From Synechococcales cyanobacterium C42_A2020_086 (GTDB lineage: Bacteria; Cyanobacteriota; Cyanobacteriia; Elainellales; Elainellaceae): a stretch of 64,000 nt of DNA. Location: contig JACYLU010000002.1 in assembly GCA_015272325.1 (NCBI GenBank), positions 408,146 through 472,145 on the forward strand. Direction: 5' to 3'. Positions 8,806 to 17,711 of this stretch are shown here, piece after piece. The first letter of the stretch is position 1; the number at the start of each line of letters is the position of its first letter. A program made the position numbers and the translations under genes. The notes under the pieces are model-generated. The model did not search any database. It had not been told where the DNA came from and saw only the letters and a list, made by a program, of their open reading frames with translations.

Positions 8806-9761
8806 TGTCCCGACTCGATAAACTTCAGCCCTTCTTTACTCTACTGTCCGTTTTGTTCGGGCTAATGCTGGCTCAAGTTTCTGGGTTGGCACCCATGGCT
8901 AGTGCTCTGATTGTGCCGCTGCTAGCAGTCATGCTCTATGCCACCTTTCTGCCCATGCCTCTCCAGCAGGTTGAACGCGCGATTCGCAATCTCAACGTCA
9001 CCGCTGCTAGCTTGGGCATGAATTTTCTGTGGACACCCATTCTGGCGTGGGGACTGGGGGCTGTATTTTTGCGAGATACGCCCGATCTGTGGGTAGGCTT
9101 GATTATGTTGATGGTCACCCCCTGCACCGATTGGTATCTCGTTTTTACCAGCATAGCAGGAGGTGATGTGTCATTGGCAACCGCACTCCTGCCCTTTAAC
9201 CTGATTCTGCAAATCGTTCTGCTGCCCATATACCTACTGGTGTTTACAAGCACCCTAGTCGAATTAAATCCCCAGGTGCTATTCGGTAGTATCCTCTGGG
9301 TATTACTCCTACCGTTATTGATTGCGTTTTTGTCGCGTCGATCGGCTGACTATCGATGGGGGAAAGAGTGGCTCGATTGTCAGGTTCCCAAAATTACAGC
9401 CCTGCAAGTTATCTGTCTCAATATCGCTATCATTGCAATTTTTACTGCCGAAAGTCGAGCCTTGTTTGAGCATCCTGGGTTGCTGTTGCAACTATTGCCA
9501 CCTGTAATCCTATTCTTTTTGATTAATTTTTGGGTCGCTCAGACACTAGGACGACAATTACAGCTATCCTATGCCACTAGAGTTTGCTTGACTTATACTA
9601 CCTTGGCACGCAATTCGCCCCTGTCTCTAGCGATCGCGGCTTCTACCTTTGCCGATCGCCCTTTAATTACCCTCACCCTCGTCATTGGCCCTTTGATTGA
9701 GCTACCGATTTTAATATTGGTCTCACAGCGATTACGGGTTCTCGGAAAAACCCAAGAATAA
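8805..9761 (+). CDS. BASS-superfamily permease (bile acid:sodium symporter / ArsB-ACR3 like)
   Basis: A membrane protein of 318 residues with nine to ten predicted helices. The TPCTDWYLVFTSIAGGD segment (residues about 104-120) and the later TTLARNSPLSLAIAAS segment are the two crossover-helix motifs of the BASS superfamily. Annotation pipelines tend to label such proteins arsenite efflux or arsenic resistance, but the ACR3 cysteine motif is absent here (TPCTDW keeps one Cys) and there is no arsC or arsR nearby. It is coupled to the second ModA (stop/start overlap TGATG) and lies 5 bases before the XRE/PBP regulator. Its substrate is open; context favours an oxyanion or a product of molybdate metabolism. 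Confidence 0.75.
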   Translation: MSRLDKLQPFFTLLSVLFGLMLAQVSGLAPMASALIVPLLAVMLYATFLPMPLQQVERAIRNLNVTAASLGMNFLWTPILAWGLGAVFLRDTPDLWVGLIMLMVTPCTDWYLVFTSIAGGDVSLATALLPFNLILQIVLLPIYLLVFTSTLVELNPQVLFGSILWVLLLPLLIAFLSRRSADYRWGKEWLDCQVPKITALQVICLNIAIIAIFTAESRALFEHPGLLLQLLPPVILFFLINFWVAQTLGRQLQLSYATRVCLTYTTLARNSPLSLAIAASTFADRPLITLTLVIGPLIELPILILVSQRLRVLGKTQE

Positions 9762-9766
9762 CTCCA

Positions 9767-10933
9767 ATGAAGCAAGACCACGACCTTTGCAATAATCTGA
9801 AGCAAATTCGGTTGCGGCTGGGCATGAGTCAGCAGGATCTAGCGGCAATTGCCGGGGTGTCTCGCCAGACGATCGGTGGCGTAGAAGCGGGACAGTATGC
9901 TCCTTCCACCACCGTGGCACTTCGGTTAGCCAGAGCACTGGGCTGTCAGGTCGAAGATTTATTTTGGCTGGAACAGGATACCCCAGAACTGGAAGCCATT
10001 CCTACCCAAGATTTTCCTACTGGCACGCCGCTGCGATTGAGTTTGGCCCGAGTTGGCGGGCGCTGGATTGCCCATCCCTTGATGGGAGAAAACGCCTTCC
10101 GGTTGGAAATGATTCCGGCGGATGGCGAAGCCGTTTATGGTGCTAACTCACCGACCCTGACCGTTAAATTACTGGATGATCCAGAAAAACTTCAGCACAC
10201 AGTCGTTTTGGCAGGTTGTACGCCAGCCCTTTCTCTCTGGGCGCGAGCGGCTGAAATGTGGCACCCTAACCTGCGCGTCCACTGGACGTTTGACAACAGC
10301 ATGAGTGCCCTGGAGCGGCTCTGTCGGGGAGAAGTGCATGTGGCGGGAATGCACCTGTATGATCCAGTAGCTCAAGACCATAATGTACCCTTCGTGCGAG
10401 CAGCGCTGAAAGAGAAAGCTGCCGTGTTGATCAATCTCGGCAGTTGGGAAGAGGGATTATTGATTCATCCCAACAACCCCCTTAAACTGAAAACCATTCA
10501 TGATTTGACCCAGCCTCATATCACGATTGTGAACCGCGAGGAAGGATCTGGCAGCCGTCAACTGTTAGAACGATCGCTGCAAGAGGCGGAGATTCCGTGC
10601 CATGCGGTGCATGGATTTGACCAGATTGTCCACGGGCATTTAGAAGTCGCTCATGCGATCGCTACCGGAAAAGCGACCGCTGGGGTGAGTACAGCATCGG
10701 TTGCCAAAGCCTTTGGGTTGGGGTTTATTCCCTTGCATTGTGCCCGCTATGATTTAGTCATCCTCAAATCTTATCTGGATGAGACACCTGTGCAACAATT
10801 GCTCAGTACACTAGGGCATCGGCGTGTGTTATCCCAACTCGCTGCTTTGGGCGGGTACGATACTAGCCAAACGGGTGAAGTAGTCGCAACCATTGAACCG
10901 CGCCCTTTGAATCGAGGAAAGAAAGATATCTGA
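9767..10933 (+). CDS. XRE-type regulator with a periplasmic-binding-protein-like sensor domain
   Basis: Residues 8-62 form a Cro/C1-type helix-turn-helix (LGMSQQDLAAIAGVSRQTI, then AGQYAPSTTVALRLARAL). Residues about 140-370 form a PBP-like domain, with VLAGCTPALSLWARAAE, an AGMHLYDP segment and NREEGSGSRQLLERSL. The latter resembles the anion-binding loop of the family that is also found fused to molybdopterin enzymes and to molybdate regulators. It probably senses molybdate, tungstate or a related ligand and controls this locus, replacing ModE, which I do not see. It begins 5 bases after the permease stop, so it is in the same operon. The domain call is strong; the ligand is inferred from context. 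Confidence 0.88.
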   Translation: MKQDHDLCNNLKQIRLRLGMSQQDLAAIAGVSRQTIGGVEAGQYAPSTTVALRLARALGCQVEDLFWLEQDTPELEAIPTQDFPTGTPLRLSLARVGGRWIAHPLMGENAFRLEMIPADGEAVYGANSPTLTVKLLDDPEKLQHTVVLAGCTPALSLWARAAEMWHPNLRVHWTFDNSMSALERLCRGEVHVAGMHLYDPVAQDHNVPFVRAALKEKAAVLINLGSWEEGLLIHPNNPLKLKTIHDLTQPHITIVNREEGSGSRQLLERSLQEAEIPCHAVHGFDQIVHGHLEVAHAIATGKATAGVSTASVAKAFGLGFIPLHCARYDLVILKSYLDETPVQQLLSTLGHRRVLSQLAALGGYDTSQTGEVVATIEPRPLNRGKKDI

Positions 10934-10940
10934 TGTTTCT

Positions 10941-10979
10941 GGCTGCAAGTCAGTTTGTGATTTCGTGGGTCTTGCAGCC
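10941..10979. terminator. Inverted repeat between convergent genes
   Basis: GGCTGCAAG (10941-10949) and CTTGCAGCC (10971-10979) are perfect reverse complements around a 21-base loop, placed between the convergent regulator and usp genes. There is no clear U-tract, so it is a likely but not certain two-way terminator. Confidence 0.55.
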
Positions 10980-10992
10980 CCCATGAGAGAGG

Positions 10993-11502
10993 TCAAGCAT
11001 GTACAATCAGCACTGAGCATGGTGCATGGTGCATGACATAATTACTCACACTGCCCAAGACTAATTCACTCAACCCTGTACGTCCCCGACTTCCCATCAC
11101 AATCAAGTCGGCTTTCCAGGTTTGTGCCATTTTCTGAATCGTTCGACCCGGATTTCCAGGAATTTGAGTGAATTCGGTCGCGATTCCCATAGCGATAGCC
11201 TGTTCGCTGTAGGCCTGGAACTTCTCCAGACTTTCCTTTTCAAACTGCTGCCACTGTTGCCGATGAGCTTCCCAATTGATCTCGTCATACACTGAAAAGA
11301 ACACAGGAGGCTGGGATGTCTTCAGTGGGTCCTGAGCGTCACCCATGCGCCGAGGCCAGCCCGGACTACCTTCGTTCTCCACAGATAATACATGCAACAG
11401 CATGAGACGTGCGTTCATGGCTTTGGCTAAAGCAACCGCCTTCGTGAAAACAGCTTGAGCCATAGGCGTGTCGTCTAGCGCAACTAGAATGTTTTGAAAC
11501 AT
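10993..11502 (-). CDS. Universal stress protein (UspA family)
   Basis: A 169-residue cytoplasmic protein with one Usp domain. It opens with MFQNILVALDDTPMAQAVF and ends with the nucleotide-binding motif IVMGSRGRTGLSELVLGSVSNYV (GxxGxxx9GS/N type), so it should bind ATP. An insertion around residues 43-75 (SVENEGSPGWPRRMGD and following) is longer than in short Usp proteins. It lies 81 bases downstream of a P-type ATPase on the same strand, a pairing that is common in bacteria and suggests regulation of, or co-expression with, cation transport. Confidence 0.93.
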   Translation of the reverse strand: MFQNILVALDDTPMAQAVFTKAVALAKAMNARLMLLHVLSVENEGSPGWPRRMGDAQDPLKTSQPPVFFSVYDEINWEAHRQQWQQFEKESLEKFQAYSEQAIAMGIATEFTQIPGNPGRTIQKMAQTWKADLIVMGSRGRTGLSELVLGSVSNYVMHHAPCSVLIVHA

Positions 11503-11583
11503 AAACGCTCCAAACCTTAGACTTCAATAGTTTCGATGGCTGAAGAACCCAGCCAGCCATTTCATCCGGCTATTTCAAATTGC

Positions 11584-14337
11584 TTATTTCCCGTGGGCTT
11601 GAGGCGGATCAATTACATTTGCCAAAATTGACCACGGTATCATAAACACCATCGGCACTAAACAGATCAGCCATTGATTCCAGGTGAGCGGTGCGGTTGC
11701 AAAGAGCGTGTTCATCACCTGCCACTGGCTAAATATAATTTGCAAGATCACAGCCGCCACAATACCCACGATTAAAACCGGCACATTAGTGATGGATGGA
11801 GCTTGACGGCGTAAATAGGCGATTAAGCTTGTTCCCAGTTGACTAATACTGATCAAGTAGATGATTCGCGCTGCCACAAGAGACTGAATGGCCATCGTAC
11901 GAGCCACTGCAATATTACCGGTCACAGATTGTATCCACTCAAACATCCCGAAAATCAGCACCCAATTAAATAGCGAAACAACCAATACTCGATATAATAA
12001 TTTTCGCGTGAGCAAAGGTTCGTTGGGGTTACGAGGCGGTTGCTGCATAATTCCATGAGGGGTTGCCTCAAATGCCAAGGGAACCGTCATCGTGATGGAG
12101 TTGATCATGTTCAGCCAGAGCACCTGTAGCGAGAGAATCGGTAACTCTCGCGCCAGCATGGCACTAATCAGAATGGTCATCGATTCTCCACCGTTGACGG
12201 GTAAAAGGAAGGCGATCGCTTTGCGCAAATTGAGATAAACGGTGCGTCCCTCTTCGATCGCCGCTTTGATGGATGCAAAGTTATCGTCTGTAAGGAGCAT
12301 ATCGGCAGATTCGCGGGCGACTTCCGTTCCTCCTTTGCCCATCGCAATCCCGATATCTGCTTGCTTGAGAGCCGGAGCATCATTGACGCCGTCACCGGTC
12401 ATCGCCACAATCTCACCCTTAGACTGAAGCGCTTCAACCAATTGCAGCTTTTGGGCAGGGGCAACTCTGGCAAAGACTGCTCCATCTTCTACCGCTTGAG
12501 CCAGTTGGCGATCGTCCATCTGCGCCAATTGTTGTCCCTCAAAGGCGACGACTCCTGCGGTAGATTGAATGCCCATGCGGCGAGCAATTGCCCGCGCTGT
12601 CGTAATGTGGTCGCCCGTGATCATTTTCACTTGAATCCCGGCAGTTTGGCAGTCATGCACGGCGGTAATGGCTTCTGGGCGAGGCGGATCGATCATGCCT
12701 TGCAGCCCTAGGAAAACCAGTCCTGTTGCAATGTCATCATGGTCTACTGAATGCTGATGAGAACCGACTTCTTTTTTGGCAAAAGCTAGCACCCGTAACC
12801 CATGCTCTGCCATGGTTTCTACGACTTGCTCAATGCGTGCTGTGTCAAGAGCAGTCAGTTGCCCCGTCTGATCCATTGCGTGGGAGCATCGACCGATCAG
12901 CGCTTCAACCGAACCTTTGACATAAATGACGCGAGGTACCCCATCATGCAGGGTTGCCATGTATTGATATTCAGATTCAAATGGAATCGCATCCAAACGG
13001 GGTTTCGATGCCACCTGTCCCGATTGGCTGAGGCCCGCTTTGGCGGCGGCTGTAATCAGTGCCCCTTCAGTGGGATCCCCCAGCACCGACCAATCGTCTC
13101 GTGTTTGTTTCAACTGCGAGTCATTGCAGAGTAAACCCGCCACCAAGCACTCCTCTAAAGCAGGTGGCAACCCGTCCTCAAAGGGGCTGCTGGGTTTGCC
13201 ATCGATCATCAAACTAATGTCTCCTTTGGGGCTGTAGCCGCTGCCGCTCACCGTATAAGAGAGTCCCCCAGCATAAATCGCCTGTACGGTCATTTGATTT
13301 TCGGTCAGCGTTCCAGTTTTGTCGGAACAAATGACGGTTGCACTCCCCAACGCTTCAACGGCGGGCAGCTTACGAATGATGGCGTGACGCTTAGCCATGC
13401 GGTTGACGCCAATGGCCAAGGTAATGGTGACCACCGCCGGAAGCCCCTCTGGAATGGCACTCACCGCCAGAGCAACGGCCGCTTCAAACATATAGAGCCA
13501 AGATTCCCCCTGGCCCAGGCCAATGGCAAAGGTTAAGGCGGCTAGGGTCAAAACCACATACAGCAAGATGCGGCTAAATTTGGCAAACTTGCGGGTTAAT
13601 GGTGTTGTCAGGCTGACTTGGCGTTCCATCGATTGGGAAATTTGCCCCATTTCGGTGGCATTGCCCGTGGCCACCACAATTCCTTGACCCTGACCAAAGG
13701 TCACGAAACTCCCGGCGTACGCCATGTTGGACCGCTCTGCTAAAGGAGTATCCGCTGGAAGAGGTTGGCTAGATTTATTGACCGGAACCGATTCCCCCGT
13801 TAGGGCAGATTCGTCGACTTGCAAATTACGAACCTTGAATAGCCGCAGATCGGCTGGAACCTTATCCCCAGATGCCAGAAAAACAATATCCCCAGGGACG
13901 AGATCCTGCGATGGAATCCGCAACGTTTGCCCTTCTCGCAGCACCGTCGTTTCCGTAATGACTGCTTTGGCAAGAGCTGCGATTGCACCTTCTGCCTTGG
14001 ACTCCTGCACGTAGCCAATGATTGCATTGATAACGGTAACGCCCCAGATGACGGCTGCATTAGTCCATGACCCTAACAGCGCTTTGATCGCCCCTGCCAC
14101 CAGCAGGATATAGAGCAGCGGCTGATGAAACTGCAAGATAAATCTCAACCAAGCGGGTTTTCCAGGCTTAAACTGCAGTTCATTCAGTCCATATTGGCCA
14201 TAGCGACTGGCAACTGCTTCTGCCGATAGCCCTTCTTCTAAGCTACTGCCGAAGTGTTCAATCACTTCTTGCTCAGAAAGTTGGTGATACAGGGATGACT
14301 GCACCTGACTTTGCATCCTATCCTCCAATTCCAGCAA
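11584..14337 (-). CDS. P-type cation-transporting ATPase (P2 class)
   Basis: A 917-residue membrane pump. It has the N-terminal cation-ATPase domain (HQLSEQEVIEHFGSSLEEGL), the actuator loop LTGESVPV, the phosphorylation motif CSDKTGTLTENQM, the hinge TGDGVNDAPALKQADIG, and about ten helices. Helix 4 carries AIPEGLPAVVT, as in Ca2+ and Na+/K+ ATPases. Helix 5 has NGGES, keeping the Asn and Glu ligands, but helix 6 reads LWLNMINSITM, where SERCA-type Ca2+ pumps have Asn-x-x-Thr-Asp. The key Asp is thus Ser, so Ca2+ specificity should not be assumed; H+, Na+, K+ or Mg2+ are possible. A start at Met8 (14316) is an alternative. It lies upstream of usp in a likely two-gene operon. Confidence 0.93.
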   Translation of the reverse strand: MLELEDRMQSQVQSSLYHQLSEQEVIEHFGSSLEEGLSAEAVASRYGQYGLNELQFKPGKPAWLRFILQFHQPLLYILLVAGAIKALLGSWTNAAVIWGVTVINAIIGYVQESKAEGAIAALAKAVITETTVLREGQTLRIPSQDLVPGDIVFLASGDKVPADLRLFKVRNLQVDESALTGESVPVNKSSQPLPADTPLAERSNMAYAGSFVTFGQGQGIVVATGNATEMGQISQSMERQVSLTTPLTRKFAKFSRILLYVVLTLAALTFAIGLGQGESWLYMFEAAVALAVSAIPEGLPAVVTITLAIGVNRMAKRHAIIRKLPAVEALGSATVICSDKTGTLTENQMTVQAIYAGGLSYTVSGSGYSPKGDISLMIDGKPSSPFEDGLPPALEECLVAGLLCNDSQLKQTRDDWSVLGDPTEGALITAAAKAGLSQSGQVASKPRLDAIPFESEYQYMATLHDGVPRVIYVKGSVEALIGRCSHAMDQTGQLTALDTARIEQVVETMAEHGLRVLAFAKKEVGSHQHSVDHDDIATGLVFLGLQGMIDPPRPEAITAVHDCQTAGIQVKMITGDHITTARAIARRMGIQSTAGVVAFEGQQLAQMDDRQLAQAVEDGAVFARVAPAQKLQLVEALQSKGEIVAMTGDGVNDAPALKQADIGIAMGKGGTEVARESADMLLTDDNFASIKAAIEEGRTVYLNLRKAIAFLLPVNGGESMTILISAMLARELPILSLQVLWLNMINSITMTVPLAFEATPHGIMQQPPRNPNEPLLTRKLLYRVLVVSLFNWVLIFGMFEWIQSVTGNIAVARTMAIQSLVAARIIYLISISQLGTSLIAYLRRQAPSITNVPVLIVGIVAAVILQIIFSQWQVMNTLFATAPLTWNQWLICLVPMVFMIPWSILANVIDPPQAHGK

Positions 14338-14518
14338 CTGCTACTGACTGGCACCCAGAGCAATCAGTCTTTACGATCCTAGCAATCGGCAATTGGGTCG
14401 GGGGGATAAGATTTATGCAAAAATGCGCCTCCTATCATCTGGAGACGCAAAACAGAAGACGCTGCGCTCATTCAAACGCACTTATTCAAGCTGTGACAAC
14501 CCAATGAGCTTGTGCCCA

Positions 14519-15601
14519 TTAGCCTGTAATTGCGGGAGCCTTGAGGGCTACTGGCTGAGCTTCACCTGCCGCCAGATCTAGCGGAAAATTGTGGGCATTG
14601 CGCTCATGCATTACTTCAATTCCCAGGTTGGCTCGGTTTAATAGATCGGCCCAGGTAGGAATCACACGCCCTTGACTGTCTAACACTGAGTTGTTGAAGT
14701 TAAACCCGTTCAGGTTAAACGACATAGTGCTGATGCCCAGGGCTGCAAACCAGATGCCCACAACGGGCCACGCTGCTAGAAAGAAGTGTAAGCTGCGCGA
14801 GTTATTGAAGCTGGCGTACTGGAAGATCAGGCGACCAAAGTAGCCGTGCGCTGCCACAATATTGTAGGTTTCTTCCTCTTGCCCAAACTTGTAGCCATAG
14901 TTCTGGGACTCCACTTCGGAGGTTTCCCGAACCAGAGAAGAAGTCACTAGAGAGCCATGCATGGCGCTAAACAAGGCTCCGCCAAACACACCTGCCACAC
15001 CCAGCATGTGGAACGGATGCATCAGAATATTATGTTCGGCAGTGAAAACGATCATGAAGTTAAAGGTGCCCGATACGCCCAGCATCAATCCATCTGAAAA
15101 GCTGCCTTGCCCGATGGGATAAATCAGCAATACAGAGGTTGCGGCTGCTACGGGGGCCGAATAAGCCACTGCAATCCAGGGACGCATTCCCAAGCGATAG
15201 CTCAATTCCCATTGCCGTCCCATGTAGGCGTAGATTGCGATCAAGAAATGAAACACAATCATTTGCCAGGGTCCACCATTGTAGAGCCATTCGTCCAGAG
15301 ATGCCGCTTCCCAGATCGGGTAAAAGTGCAGCCCAATCGCGTTTGATGTAGGCACAACGGCGGCTGTCATTAGATTGTTGCCATAGAGCAAAGAGCCAGA
15401 AACAGGCTCTCGAATGCCGTCAATATCCACTGGGGGTGCTGCAATCATGGCCAAGGTGAACACGATCGCGGCAACCAACGCCGTCGGAACCAGCAATACT
15501 CCAAACCAGCCGATGTACAAACGATTTTCCACGCTGGTAATCCAGTTACACAACCGCTCCCAAGCATTGGCTGAGTTTCTGCGTTCTAATAATGTGGTCA
15601 T
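14519..15601 (-). CDS. psbA: Photosystem II D1 protein, D1' (low-oxygen) variant
   Basis: The 360-residue reaction-centre subunit that binds P680, pheophytin, QB and the Mn4CaO5 cluster. All cluster and redox ligands are present: Tyr161, Asp170, Glu189, His190, His198, His332, Glu333, Asp342 and the cleavage site after Ala344. It carries the three residues that mark D1' forms known from cyanobacteria under microoxic conditions: Ala80 (usual Gly), Leu158 (usual Phe) and Ala286 (usual Thr). It also has Gln130, Ala144 in place of Cys, and Thr187 in place of Gln. It is not a rogue or chlorophyll f synthase form, since the ligands are intact. I chose the ATG at 15601 ([18 protein letters not shown]), which aligns with standard D1. 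The main D1 copies must be elsewhere in the genome. Confidence 0.96.
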   Translation of the reverse strand: MTTLLERRNSANAWERLCNWITSVENRLYIGWFGVLLVPTALVAAIVFTLAMIAAPPVDIDGIREPVSGSLLYGNNLMTAAVVPTSNAIGLHFYPIWEAASLDEWLYNGGPWQMIVFHFLIAIYAYMGRQWELSYRLGMRPWIAVAYSAPVAAATSVLLIYPIGQGSFSDGLMLGVSGTFNFMIVFTAEHNILMHPFHMLGVAGVFGGALFSAMHGSLVTSSLVRETSEVESQNYGYKFGQEEETYNIVAAHGYFGRLIFQYASFNNSRSLHFFLAAWPVVGIWFAALGISTMSFNLNGFNFNNSVLDSQGRVIPTWADLLNRANLGIEVMHERNAHNFPLDLAAGEAQPVALKAPAITG

Positions 15602-15673
15602 AATGCCAATTCTCAAGTGATGAGGTGATTTGAGGTATAGTGACATCAAGCAAGTAAAACTTGATGATATGAT

Positions 15674-15703
15674 TTTATAACTTTCTAGTTATATAGCTGT
15701 CAA
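15674..15703 (-). promoter_or_regulatory. psbA promoter with a palindrome between -35 and -10
   Basis: On the minus strand TTGACA (15698-15703) and TATAAA (15674-15679) are 18 bases apart. A palindrome, TATAACT-N4-AGTTATA (15676-15693), fills most of the spacer and overlaps the -10 box. The predicted start is about 65 bases before the psbA ATG. Such a layout suits a dimeric regulator that controls promoter access or geometry. The pattern is seen directly; the regulator is unknown. Confidence 0.7.
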
Positions 15704-15761
15704 TAGGAACACTGTCCAATCTTGTAAAATCTTGATTTGACCGAAGTCTGGATGAATCCCT

Positions 15762-16487
15762 ATGAGTAATCAAACCGTTGTTCATGAACTGCTGGAGCAT
15801 TATCGGGCTGGGCAGCGCGACTTTAGTGACACGACACTCCGCGAACTGGATCTGCTTCACCTGCAACTGTCTGAGATCGATCTAAGTCGGGCTGATCTGC
15901 GCCAAAGTCGCCTGGGCAAAACCAACCTCAGTCGGGGCAGCTTGAGAACGGCCGATTTAAGTGAAGCAATTCTCTGGGGCACAGATTTGACCGCAGCCGA
16001 TTTACGGGGTGCGGTTTTACGGGAAGCAGAGCTGAGTGGAGCCGTTTTAACCCAAGCTCAACTCACCGAAGCGAATTTGATCAAGGCTAGTTTGTCTGGG
16101 GCGAATCTATCAGAAGCAAAGCTTGATCGCGCCCTATTGATTGAAGCCGATCTGCGATCAGGGGTTGATCAGCAAACCAATCTCAGCTCTGCCAGCCTCA
16201 AAGGAGCAAACCTGTCCTATGCCAATTTGGGTGGGGCATTGCTATATCGAGCCAATTTGGAACGAGCTAGCTTGTGTCGGGCGGTGTTGGTGCAGCGATC
16301 GCCCCAGTCGTTACTTGTGACAGACCTCACAGAGGCCAACCTGCAAGGAGCTGATCTCAGCTATGCCGATCTCAGTGGTGTGATTTTGCACCGAGCAAAT
16401 TTGCTCCATGCCGATCTCACAGGCACGATTTTGCACCGGGCTGACTTGGCAGGCGCAACCATGCCGGATGGCACCCTGCATGACTAA
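15762..16487 (+). CDS. Pentapeptide-repeat protein
   Basis: A 241-residue protein almost wholly made of A(D/N)LxX pentapeptides (for example ADLRQSRLG, ANLSEAKLD, ANLQGADLSYADL), predicted to fold as a right-handed four-sided beta-helix. The head (HELLEHYRAGQRDF) and tail (MPDGTLHD) are non-repeat caps shared with the second pentapeptide protein at 51544. A short loop (QRSPQSLLVTD) interrupts the helix near residue 185. No signal peptide or catalytic residues are visible. It is transcribed divergently from psbA and lies inside the psbA-acsF block, so it may take part in that response. Function unknown. Confidence 0.9.
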   Translation: MSNQTVVHELLEHYRAGQRDFSDTTLRELDLLHLQLSEIDLSRADLRQSRLGKTNLSRGSLRTADLSEAILWGTDLTAADLRGAVLREAELSGAVLTQAQLTEANLIKASLSGANLSEAKLDRALLIEADLRSGVDQQTNLSSASLKGANLSYANLGGALLYRANLERASLCRAVLVQRSPQSLLVTDLTEANLQGADLSYADLSGVILHRANLLHADLTGTILHRADLAGATMPDGTLHD

Positions 16488-16528
16488 ACTAGCTGCCCCT
16501 AGCTCCGCCCGTTTAGCTACACCCCCGG

Positions 16529-17593
16529 CTAGCGAACGGTTCCCCACGTGGCTTGAGCATTCACCGGCCGCAGTAAATATAGCCTGAGCAAGTGTCCGGC
16601 GATCGCCAGTTGCAGCGGCACTTTGCGTAAACGTTTCAGAATTCGAGGTTGTGTGCTCTGGTTAATCGCAGTGATCTGCTGATTTAGATCGGAACAGTGT
16701 TGCAGCCGCCGGTAAAAGTCTGGATGATTGGTATCGAGCACCACCGAAAAGGCACGGGCTGCTGTTTCATTCGTCTTTTCAATCACCTGGCGATCGAACT
16801 CCGTTGCATCCAGCCCCAGTGCTTGATAAAATCCCGCCCGCTCATGCACGGTCAGCGTGTGGGTGGCAAACACCATCAGCAAAAAGAACCGCATCCACAG
16901 TTTTGCCTTCCAGGTATTGATCAAGTGCGGTTGAGAATGCAATAACGCCTTGAAAATATCACCGTGGCGGTTTTCATCCTGACACCAACTTTCAAAATAG
17001 TTGAACAGGGGATAAAACGAATGCTCTGGATGTTGTTCTAGATGGCGATAGATAATGATGTAGCGCCAATAGCCAATCTTTTCTGATAGATAGACCGTGT
17101 AAATAATCCACTCGATCGGAAAGAATGTGTAAGTGCGGGCTTTGGTCAGGTAGCCCAAATCCATCGAATACCCAAAATCAGCCATGGCTTTGTTGAGAAA
17201 ACCGGCATGACGTGCCTCATCCCGCGCCATCAGATGAAAGATCTCCGCTAGCAATGGGCTGCGCTGCTTCAGCTTGCGAGATAGTTCTTTAAACAATAAA
17301 AAACCGGAAAACTCAGACACACAGGAACGTTCTAGATAATCAATAAACGCTTTAAGGGTCGGTTCATCGAGATGTTCCCAAGATTGATTAAACGAATTAT
17401 CCCGAACGAAATGATGACGGTTATAATCTGCCCGCATCTCTGCCAGCATGGCTTCTAGCTGCTGCCGCTGAGGTGTGAGGTCAAGGCTAGCGGCAACGTC
17501 AAAGTTTGTAGTGTAAAACCGGGGCGTTAGCAGGGTTTCCTGAATTGCTTTTGAGGCGACGGACTCTGTTGGACTGGGTGGAGCGGAGACCAT
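16529..17593 (-). CDS. acsF: Mg-protoporphyrin IX monomethyl ester oxidative cyclase (aerobic type, AcsF)
   Basis: Forms the fifth ring of chlorophyll using O2 and a di-iron centre. Family signatures are present: RADYNRHHFVRD, ERSCVSEFSGFLL, LMARDEARHAGFLNKAM with Glu and His ligands, YLSEKIGYWRYI and CQDENRHGDIF. Cyanobacteria often carry two copies, the second (chlAII/acsFII) being induced at low oxygen. The neighbourhood with heme oxygenase, hemN and a desaturase matches that second copy. I prefer the ATG at 17593, which has a GAGG ribosome site; an ATG at 17623 would add ten residues. The gene is divergent from heme oxygenase. Confidence 0.95.
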   Translation of the reverse strand: MVSAPPSPTESVASKAIQETLLTPRFYTTNFDVAASLDLTPQRQQLEAMLAEMRADYNRHHFVRDNSFNQSWEHLDEPTLKAFIDYLERSCVSEFSGFLLFKELSRKLKQRSPLLAEIFHLMARDEARHAGFLNKAMADFGYSMDLGYLTKARTYTFFPIEWIIYTVYLSEKIGYWRYIIIYRHLEQHPEHSFYPLFNYFESWCQDENRHGDIFKALLHSQPHLINTWKAKLWMRFFLLMVFATHTLTVHERAGFYQALGLDATEFDRQVIEKTNETAARAFSVVLDTNHPDFYRRLQHCSDLNQQITAINQSTQPRILKRLRKVPLQLAIAGHLLRLYLLRPVNAQATWGTVR

Positions 17594-17711
17594 AGATACC
17601 TCGCTTGTATACTCAATAACCATAAAGCTATGGTACGGCTTCTAGGCCCGATTAACTCTCTAAATTGTTTGAAAGATTGTGAAGTCTTGTGCAAAAAAAT
17701 TTATATATCTG

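Noticed and set aside
8805..9761. Calling the BASS permease an arsenite exporter
   Set aside because: No arsR, arsC or arsH nearby, incomplete ACR3-type motif, and tight coupling to a ModA-like gene make the label unsafe.
14519..15601. Rogue D1 or chlorophyll f synthase
   Set aside because: All Mn4CaO5 ligands, including Asp170, Glu189, His332, Glu333 and Asp342, are intact.
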